Shown piece by piece: positions 58,121 through 64,000 of a stretch of 64,000 nucleotides of DNA. The translations under genes and the position numbers were made by a program. The notes under the pieces are model-generated. The model had not been told where the DNA came from, ran no database searches, and saw nothing but the letters and a program-made list of their open reading frames with translations. Source of the DNA: Pseudoalteromonas nigrifaciens (GTDB lineage: Bacteria; Pseudomonadota; Gammaproteobacteria; Enterobacterales; Alteromonadaceae). Where the stretch lies: assembly GCF_002221505.1 (NCBI RefSeq), contig NZ_CP011036.1:310001-374000 (forward strand), given 5' to 3'. Position 1 is the first letter of the stretch. The number at the start of each line of letters is the position of its first letter.

Positions 58121-58450
58121 TTAATTTTTGCGGTAGATCTCATGTTCAATATCGTAAATATTAACGCTTAAGCTGTCTGATGCTCTGCAATAGGTTTTTA
58201 AACACTCAAGTAGTTGCTCACTTAACATTTGTTTTTGCTCAATAGAACGCCCTGCCAAAATGTGTACCGCGATATGTATAAACCCCGACCTGCCTGCGCC
58301 CAGTAGATATTGCTGATAGGAAATAGCGCGTGTTTTTATGGTTTCTAAATCAAATAGATTACTTTGGAAAGCGGCGTTGTGAATTTTTTCTACAAGTACT
58401 TGTGGTAATACAGGGAGGTCTTCTGAGTGTTCAATAATAATGTGCGGCAT
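58121..58450 (-). CDS. 5-carboxymethyl-2-hydroxymuconate delta-isomerase-like (CHMI)
   Basis: 109 residues. Pro2 at the N-terminus (MPHIIIEHSEDL) is the catalytic base in the tautomerase/CHMI group, and the length and FIHIAVHILAGRSIEQKQ segment fit CHMI. The true isomerase acts in homoprotocatechuate degradation, but no other hpa genes are seen, so substrate is uncertain. It is monocistronic; the solo IS end lies behind it. Confidence 0.8.
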   Translation of the reverse strand: MPHIIIEHSEDLPVLPQVLVEKIHNAAFQSNLFDLETIKTRAISYQQYLLGAGRSGFIHIAVHILAGRSIEQKQMLSEQLLECLKTYCRASDSLSVNIYDIEHEIYRKN

Positions 58451-58605
58451 TTAGGCGTTCCTATTATGAGTTACTACATGTGTGAACCTTATTATACCAA
58501 ATACCAGGTTACTCGCTAACCCCTGGGCGAGTGAATTTTATAGCTAAAAAAAATTAAATCATGACACTGTAGCAATCAGGTAATCGTAATGAACAATTAT
58601 GTTGC

Positions 58606-60747
58606 TCAGGGTAAATACTTTGCATCTATTCGCTTAATATCTATTTGCGGAGATTTATAAGAGGTATAAATTAACCAACCAGCGGTAGCAATATAAGTTA
58701 AGCCAGATGTTCTGCTAAATGAACGCTCAGGTAGGCGTATTATGTCGTGATGACTCGCTGAGGCAAAGTCATAGTAACTTAAGCGATAGTCGCCCTGCGC
58801 TACATTAAAGTAATACACGCGTGACAGTGCTTGTGTTTCGCCTTCTTGGTAGTACCATGATGTATGGTTAGATAAATTAATAGACGCAACGAGGAGTTGC
58901 GCATTTTCGCTACCAGGGGGCTTGATCCAGAGTTGCTTGGCGTCGGGGTTGGCAAATATAAGCGCACCTTGCTTATCTTCATAGGCATATAAGGTGGATT
59001 GTTTAATCACTTGTCCTAGGTTGTTTCCTTTTAAATCAAAACGAAATACATGCTCACCATCTGATACTAATACGTTGGTGCTATCATGCGACCAACTGGG
59101 TTTACCATGGCTACTAAAATTGGTTGTTAATGCGGTACTGGTTTGCGAGTTAAAATCATAAACGTAAAAGGCATGCTCGCCTCTTTTTGCTACTACAAAC
59201 GCAATGTAGCGTCCGCTTGGAGACCAAATAGGGCTGTAAATATTCGTTTTTAACTGAGTTAATTGCTTGCGAGCGGTACCATCTTTATTTGCTACCCAAA
59301 GCTCTTTAGATCCAGATTCATTCGATACAAATGCTAACTTACCGCTGCGTTCATTATAATCAGGAAAGCGAGTATTAAAGTGCGTAGATAAAATGGGGAA
59401 GGGTGAACTTGCCACTGCGTTATTAGTTGCTACTCGCATTACTGCTGAATCAGTATTCCACTGATGAAAGTATAGGCTCCCATCTTGTGCATACTCAGGG
59501 TAGCTTAAGCCGTCTACGTGGGCGTTTGTTAGTGTTTTAGTGGTGAAATTATAAAAATAGCCTTGTCGTTTACTTTTTTTAATCCCTGAAAACACCAGTA
59601 AATCTTTTTTAGGGTGCCAATCAACACCTTTAATTTCAACAAACCCAGATGTTAACTGTTGGGCACTGCCGGTATTAATATCGACTAAAAATAGCTCTTC
59701 AAACCCGGATGGTAGATTACGCGATACAACGAGTTGCTTGCCATCGGGTGAATACACCACAGACTCATCATAAAACTGGCAATTATTAGGGCAAGGCACT
59801 TGTGTGATTGCATGCGGACTTGAGTGTAAATCGACTAAATTAAGCTGAGTTTGATTTACTTGGCTATTTTTATTGCCGCTAATAAATACTAATTGGCTAT
59901 CTGTAGCGTTGATATCTAAATCGGTACTGAGGCGATTACCACATTCACCAAGGGTTACTTTTTTTGCGTTTGCGAGCGTATATTTTATAATTTTACAACT
60001 GCTGCCTGCTCCGCGTTGATAATAAAATAGCTGCTCACGGTCATGACTAAAAACGGCACGCCCTTCTATAAAAGGGGTGTCTGTTAAGGCAACGGCAGCT
60101 TGTTCTGGCATATATAGATCGCGTAAGTATAAATTAGCTTTGAAACCTGGGCGGCGCCAAGAATAAACTAAAAAATGATTATCGTTCGATATGGCAGGAA
60201 ATAACTCACGGCCAGGGCTTGTTGTAATAGTTTCTATATGTTCATAAAGGCGGATATCTGCTACGTGTTGCTTGCTCGTTGGTGGCATTTTTAAAGAGTA
60301 TAAATAGCTGCCACAGATAATAATGATTAATAAAACACTGAGGATAAAAGGGTAAAGGTACTTTGTTTTAGGTGTATTGTTATTTTTTTGAGCAGATTCA
60401 TCAGCTGTAGTAAAGCGAGGAGGTTGTGCTAGGCGATAACCTGTTTTACGCAATGTTTCTATATAGGTATTACTAGGGTCGAGCTCTTTAAATGCTTTTC
60501 GTAAGTGCCAAATAGCATTAGTCAGGGCTTTTTCGCCCACAAATTGATTACCATCCCACACGTTATCAATTAATTCTTCGCGAGTAACGGCGTGTGGATA
60601 GCATTCGGTTAGAAAACAAAGTAGTTCAATAAATTTAGGTTGTAAAATACATTCATTGTCAGCATGGTTTAGCTTATTTTCAAATGGAGAAACGTGGCAG
60701 TTTCCTACTGAAAATGGCGACTTAGTTTTCATAAATAATGCATTCAC
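58606..60747 (-). CDS. membrane transcription regulator: OmpR/CadC-type wHTH with periplasmic TolB-like propeller
   Basis: 713 residues. N-terminal wHTH (~15-115) with EELIDNVWDGNQFVGEKALT and RKTGYRL. One membrane helix (FILSVLLIIIICGSYLYSL near 132-150). The C-terminal ~540 residues are TolB/PD40 beta-propeller repeats: GRELFPAISNDNHFLVYSW, SPDGKQLVVSRNLPSG, SPIWSPSGRYIAFVV and PSWSHDSTNVLVSDG. The propeller may sense a ligand or partner in the periplasm and the wHTH act at the membrane, as in CadC/ToxR. It is divergent to the TonB receptor with a 316-bp gap, so control of that receptor is likely. AAGGTG is before the first ATG. Confidence 0.88.
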   Translation of the reverse strand: MNALFMKTKSPFSVGNCHVSPFENKLNHADNECILQPKFIELLCFLTECYPHAVTREELIDNVWDGNQFVGEKALTNAIWHLRKAFKELDPSNTYIETLRKTGYRLAQPPRFTTADESAQKNNNTPKTKYLYPFILSVLLIIIICGSYLYSLKMPPTSKQHVADIRLYEHIETITTSPGRELFPAISNDNHFLVYSWRRPGFKANLYLRDLYMPEQAAVALTDTPFIEGRAVFSHDREQLFYYQRGAGSSCKIIKYTLANAKKVTLGECGNRLSTDLDINATDSQLVFISGNKNSQVNQTQLNLVDLHSSPHAITQVPCPNNCQFYDESVVYSPDGKQLVVSRNLPSGFEELFLVDINTGSAQQLTSGFVEIKGVDWHPKKDLLVFSGIKKSKRQGYFYNFTTKTLTNAHVDGLSYPEYAQDGSLYFHQWNTDSAVMRVATNNAVASSPFPILSTHFNTRFPDYNERSGKLAFVSNESGSKELWVANKDGTARKQLTQLKTNIYSPIWSPSGRYIAFVVAKRGEHAFYVYDFNSQTSTALTTNFSSHGKPSWSHDSTNVLVSDGEHVFRFDLKGNNLGQVIKQSTLYAYEDKQGALIFANPDAKQLWIKPPGSENAQLLVASINLSNHTSWYYQEGETQALSRVYYFNVAQGDYRLSYYDFASASHHDIIRLPERSFSRTSGLTYIATAGWLIYTSYKSPQIDIKRIDAKYLP

Positions 60748-61063
60748 ACCTTAATATATTTACAGTTTGAAAAAGTAACTACAGATACAGCTAAAAGCAA
60801 AGTTGCACGATGAGTTGTGCGTTTATTAATTAACAGCTGTTTAATAATAAACACTTAAGTGAATGATTGCAAAGGAGTAGATGTTAAATAGATATAAAAT
60901 AGGGATATAAACGAGATACCTTTCATTGTGTTTTCATTCACGATTGCATACAAACTATTTCTTATAAAATAATTAGTTAAGACGTTATCGATAACGCCGT
61001 TAAAAGCCTACCCAAAATAGATAATGCCTTAACTTGTGTAACAACAAATAGTAAGGGAATTGT
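60748..61063. other. 316-bp divergent promoter region between regulator and TonB receptor
   Basis: No gene in it. A 14-bp perfect palindrome lies at 60983-60996 and a TATAAAAT box at ~60963. The rest is AT-rich with no evident terminator. Confidence 0.5.
60983..60996. promoter_or_regulatory. 14-bp palindrome, candidate operator
   Basis: CGTTATCGATAACG, perfectly palindromic, 67 bp before the GTG of the TonB receptor and ~20 bp after a TATAAAAT box. A central CG with AT-rich arms resembles LacI-family operators, but no LacI gene is in the window; the wHTH regulator next door could also bind near it. Confidence 0.5.
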
Positions 61064-64000
61064 GTGAGTAATATAGCAACTAAAAAGTGCACATTAGCAT
61101 TAGCGATTACCGCTTGTTTATCAGGCCAAGCATTTGCAAATGACGCAGAAATTGAGCGTCAATCTATCGCTAAAAAAACGGATGTAGTAATTCAAGAAGC
61201 ACCAGAAAAAATAACCGTAACGGGTTCGCGTTTAAAGCGTGATAGTTTTTCGGTAACAACCCCGCTGGTAACCATGGATAGAGCGTCGATTCAGGATACA
61301 GGTTTAGGCAATCTTTCAGATGTATTAATCGATAACATGCCTGCACTGAGCGAAAGTATTGGTAACACAACCAGCCAATCAAGTATTTCGGGGACCGGTT
61401 TATCAACGGTGCAGCTTCGCGACTTAGGCGCTAACAGAACGCTAACGCTTATTGATGGCCGCCGTGTGGTATCAAATAGTTATGGTGGTAACTATGTGAG
61501 TTTAAATACCATTCCAAGTGGCATGGTGGAGCGCGTTGAAATTATAAGTGGTGGTGCATCGGCCACTTATGGTGCCGATGCGGTAGCCGGTGTAGTGAAT
61601 ATTATTACCCAGTCAAAAAAAGAAGGCTTTGAATTTCAAGCCCGTGGCGGTGAAACAACAGATGGTGGCGGTCGCGAGTTTACGCTTGATTTAAACTACG
61701 GAACGTCATTTGCTGATGATCGCGGTTATGTATTTGTCAGCTCAAACTGGGATCGTGATTTTGGCATGACCTTTTACGACCGTGACCGCGCAAAAATAGA
61801 AGCGGCACATAGTTACGATGATGAGTTAATGTGTAATCAAATGTACACTGCTGATGGTTATCAGTGTATGAGTGGTATTACACAAGCTGATTGGGCAAAC
61901 AAAAGCGATGGCACTTTAGGCGGTGTATTTTTAGAAAGCAGCCGAAACGACACTCAGTTTTGGTATGACGGGCAAACGCTGCGTGATGACTGGAAAGGTA
62001 ATGAAGAAATTTATGGTATAAATTCGTCACAATACGTCATGCTTGATGTACCTAGTGATAACTTTTCGACCGCGATAAAAGTAGATTATGATGTAACAGA
62101 CGACATTATGAGCTACTTCCAAATTCAATACAGCAAAAGTGGCTCGTTCAACGATAAGTCACCAGAAGATGAATACGAAGGGGCTTACGTACCTCGCTAC
62201 GACCCAGTGACTGGCGACCCTATCGATGATATTGCGCCAGGTTACATTCCTATTGATAACCCATACGTGCCACAAGAAATTATTGACAGCAACCCATACA
62301 AAGACCGCATTTATTGGGATCGTCGTTTTGGTGAAGTAGGTAATATCAGCACCGATAACGACCGTACGACCATCCGCACTTGGGCAGGCCTACAGGGCAT
62401 GATGTTTGATGATACATGGGATTGGGATATCTCTGCTGGATACGGGCAATTCAAACAACATCAAATCCGTAGTAACGAGTTAAATACGGTACGTGTCAAT
62501 CAAGCACTGCAAGCTGAAAAGCTAGCCGATGGCACTATTCAATGTAAAGACGCCGAAGCGCGAGCGCAAGGATGTGTCCCGCTTAATTTATTTGGTGAAG
62601 GGTCTATTACCCCTGAAATGGCTGACTGGATCCGTACAAACCCAATTATTGATACTGAGATTCAGCAATATACGGTAATGGGTTATATCACCGGCGACCT
62701 ATACGAATTACCAGCAGGTAATGTGTCTGCAGTATTTGGTGCAGAGTACCGTAAAGATTCGCAAAGCCTAGATATTAGCGATGATATGAAAGCCGGTGGC
62801 ATTACCTTTAACGTAGTACCTTCGTTTCAAGGTGAGGTAGAAGTGTATGAAGCGTTTGCTGAGCTAGCAATACCCTTATTAAAAGATGCGCCACTGGCTA
62901 AAAGTTTATCAGCTGAAACCTCGTTGCGCTTAGCTAATTACAGTATGGAAAATATTAGTACCGTAGCTAGCTATAAGTTAGGTTTGTTATGGCAGCCGAT
63001 TGAAGGCTATGTGGTGCGTGCTAACTATGCACGAGCACAACGTGCACCTACAATTACTGAGCTGATGTCACCACCTCAAGGCGATTTTGATTCGTACGAT
63101 GATATTTGTGATGGATTAACGGCTACATCTACTAAGCCGGGACATGCTAATTGTCGTTTAGAGCCTACGTTAGCGCAAAAGTTAGCAGATGATCCTAACT
63201 TTGAGTTTGAAAGTGAAGATAATAACTACTCGCCAAATACGGGTAACCCAAACTTAAAAGAAGAAACAGCAGATACTTACACCTTTGGTATTACTGTTTC
63301 ACCTGAGTTTTTAGATGGCTTTAACTTAGCGGTGGATTACTACGACATTGCCATTGTTGATGCGATTGATGAAATAAGTAACGAAAACATCATGCGTGAA
63401 TGTTATAACTCAGAGGCTGCGTGGGGCAGTGATAACGAATACTGTAACGATATTACCCGTAACGACGAAGGTAACATTGTAAAAATACTACAGCGTGAAT
63501 ATAACTTAGATGAGTTAACAGCGCGCGGTTACGATGTCGTTGCAACTTACAAATATGACATAGGCAGCTATGGCAACTTGTCATTTAAGCTTGATTACAA
63601 TCACATTATTGAAAACTCACAAACCTATGAAGGGTTAGATGGTAACAGTGTTACTTCACAGTATGCAGGTTATGGCCGTTCAAAAGATAAAGCCGCTATG
63701 TCGATTGTATGGAAAATGGATGACTTACGTATCCGCTGGCGTACGAATTACGTAGGCGCATTTAAAGCAAGCCAAGAAGATGAGAAAGACTACCTTGAGT
63801 ATGTTGCTGCAAATGATGAGCGCTGTGCTGAGGGCGATGCAGGTTGTATTGCAAACCCAGAGCCACTTGCGTATCAAAATTACGGTTCATTTTTAAAGCA
63901 TAGTTTATCAGCGTCTTACACTATGGCATTGACTGATAAGAGTGACTTACGTGTATTTGGCGGTATTAACAATGTATTTGACGACAAAGGGGCATTTTAC
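61064..64000 (+). CDS. TonB-dependent outer membrane receptor, N-terminal 979 residues (cut by window edge)
   Basis: Open in frame from GTG 61064 (AAGGGA upstream) to the window end, 979 codons. Signal peptide ends near GQAFA-NDAEI. A plug domain (~45-170) has EKITVTGSRLKRDSF, LSDVLIDNMPALSES, RDLGANRTLTLIDGRRVV and GASATYGADAVAGVVNI. The beta-barrel follows with YRKDSQS and AQRAPTITELMSPP near 650. It should import a large nutrient, peptide or carbohydrate across the outer membrane using TonB energy; the oar-like/SusC-unrelated type and no siderophore genes nearby make iron uptake unlikely. It is divergent to the propeller regulator. Confidence 0.92.
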   Translation, partial: MSNIATKKCTLALAITACLSGQAFANDAEIERQSIAKKTDVVIQEAPEKITVTGSRLKRDSFSVTTPLVTMDRASIQDTGLGNLSDVLIDNMPALSESIGNTTSQSSISGTGLSTVQLRDLGANRTLTLIDGRRVVSNSYGGNYVSLNTIPSGMVERVEIISGGASATYGADAVAGVVNIITQSKKEGFEFQARGGETTDGGGREFTLDLNYGTSFADDRGYVFVSSNWDRDFGMTFYDRDRAKIEAAHSYDDELMCNQMYTADGYQCMSGITQADWANKSDGTLGGVFLESSRNDTQFWYDGQTLRDDWKGNEEIYGINSSQYVMLDVPSDNFSTAIKVDYDVTDDIMSYFQIQYSKSGSFNDKSPEDEYEGAYVPRYDPVTGDPIDDIAPGYIPIDNPYVPQEIIDSNPYKDRIYWDRRFGEVGNISTDNDRTTIRTWAGLQGMMFDDTWDWDISAGYGQFKQHQIRSNELNTVRVNQALQAEKLADGTIQCKDAEARAQGCVPLNLFGEGSITPEMADWIRTNPIIDTEIQQYTVMGYITGDLYELPAGNVSAVFGAEYRKDSQSLDISDDMKAGGITFNVVPSFQGEVEVYEAFAELAIPLLKDAPLAKSLSAETSLRLANYSMENISTVASYKLGLLWQPIEGYVVRANYARAQRAPTITELMSPPQGDFDSYDDICDGLTATSTKPGHANCRLEPTLAQKLADDPNFEFESEDNNYSPNTGNPNLKEETADTYTFGITVSPEFLDGFNLAVDYYDIAIVDAIDEISNENIMRECYNSEAAWGSDNEYCNDITRNDEGNIVKILQREYNLDELTARGYDVVATYKYDIGSYGNLSFKLDYNHIIENSQTYEGLDGNSVTSQYAGYGRSKDKAAMSIVWKMDDLRIRWRTNYVGAFKASQEDEKDYLEYVAANDERCAEGDAGCIANPEPLAYQNYGSFLKHSLSASYTMALTDKSDLRVFGGINNVFDDKGAFY

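Overview
The window is a 64 kb, AT-rich piece of a gammaproteobacterial chromosome. The gene set points to Pseudoalteromonas or a close relative: proBA, a queA-tgt-yajC-secDF block, SlyD, MltD, ZapA, RlmJ, SuhB, a cus-type copper efflux operon, extended PstC/PstA proteins and a TonB receptor beside a wHTH/TolB-propeller regulator. This is inference from gene content; no 16S gene is present.

Layout. 1-546: start of a CPA1 antiporter, leftward. 547-1409: non-coding, with two hairpins ahead of proBA (1410-3760). 4.0-7.6 kb: tRNA-Ala(UGC), a lipoprotein, a PrdX-like editing domain, an MFS exporter, a DUF2058 protein and a small cytochrome c. 7.7-13.3 kb: a split catabolic set (class II aldolase and enolase-superfamily dehydratase rightward; SDR and amidohydrolase leftward) around an S41 protease lipoprotein. 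13.3-19.7 kb: slyD, mltD, an MBL hydrolase, zapA with a coiled-coil partner, rlmJ, a YbaY-META lipoprotein and phnA/yjdM. 19.9-22.3 kb: a pqiA-like gene broken by an IS200/IS605 element and also by a stop codon. 22,369-22,914: 78 copies of a 7-bp repeat, ending 17 bp before a copper operon (22.9-29.6 kb). 29.7-39.0 kb: a helical orphan protein, a MITE-like repeat, a GcvR-like ACT protein, a Pho box with pstCAB-phoU, then DUF47 and pitA. 39.0-41.65 kb: two TnpB elements stacked end to end, directly in front of oxyR. 43-45.6 kb: a GGDEF/EAL protein. 45.8-51.3 kb: queA-tgt-yajC-secD-secF. 51.5-54.4 kb: suhB, a DUF1707 protein, a BON protein and a 52-residue YqaE/Pmp3 peptide. 54.7-58.1 kb: a small accessory block after a tRNA(CAU): a zeta-toxin operon split by an IS21 element with a 5-bp target duplication. 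58.1-64 kb: a CHMI-like isomerase, a membrane wHTH/propeller regulator and a divergent TonB-dependent receptor that runs off the window.

The core genes form ordinary operons (tRNA queuosine modification with Sec secretion; phosphate uptake; proline synthesis). The unusual content is mobile or repetitive: three related or nested IS200/IS605-type units, a related 48-bp solo end, the IS21-split toxin, two heptanucleotide arrays and a MITE-like inverted-repeat family. I see no CRISPR array, rRNA operon or prophage. No wholly new system is evident. The best candidates for a closer look are the disrupted zeta operon whose toxin ORF is re-opened from inside the IS, the TnpB element nested in a relative of another element in this window, and the heptamer array in the copper operon leader.
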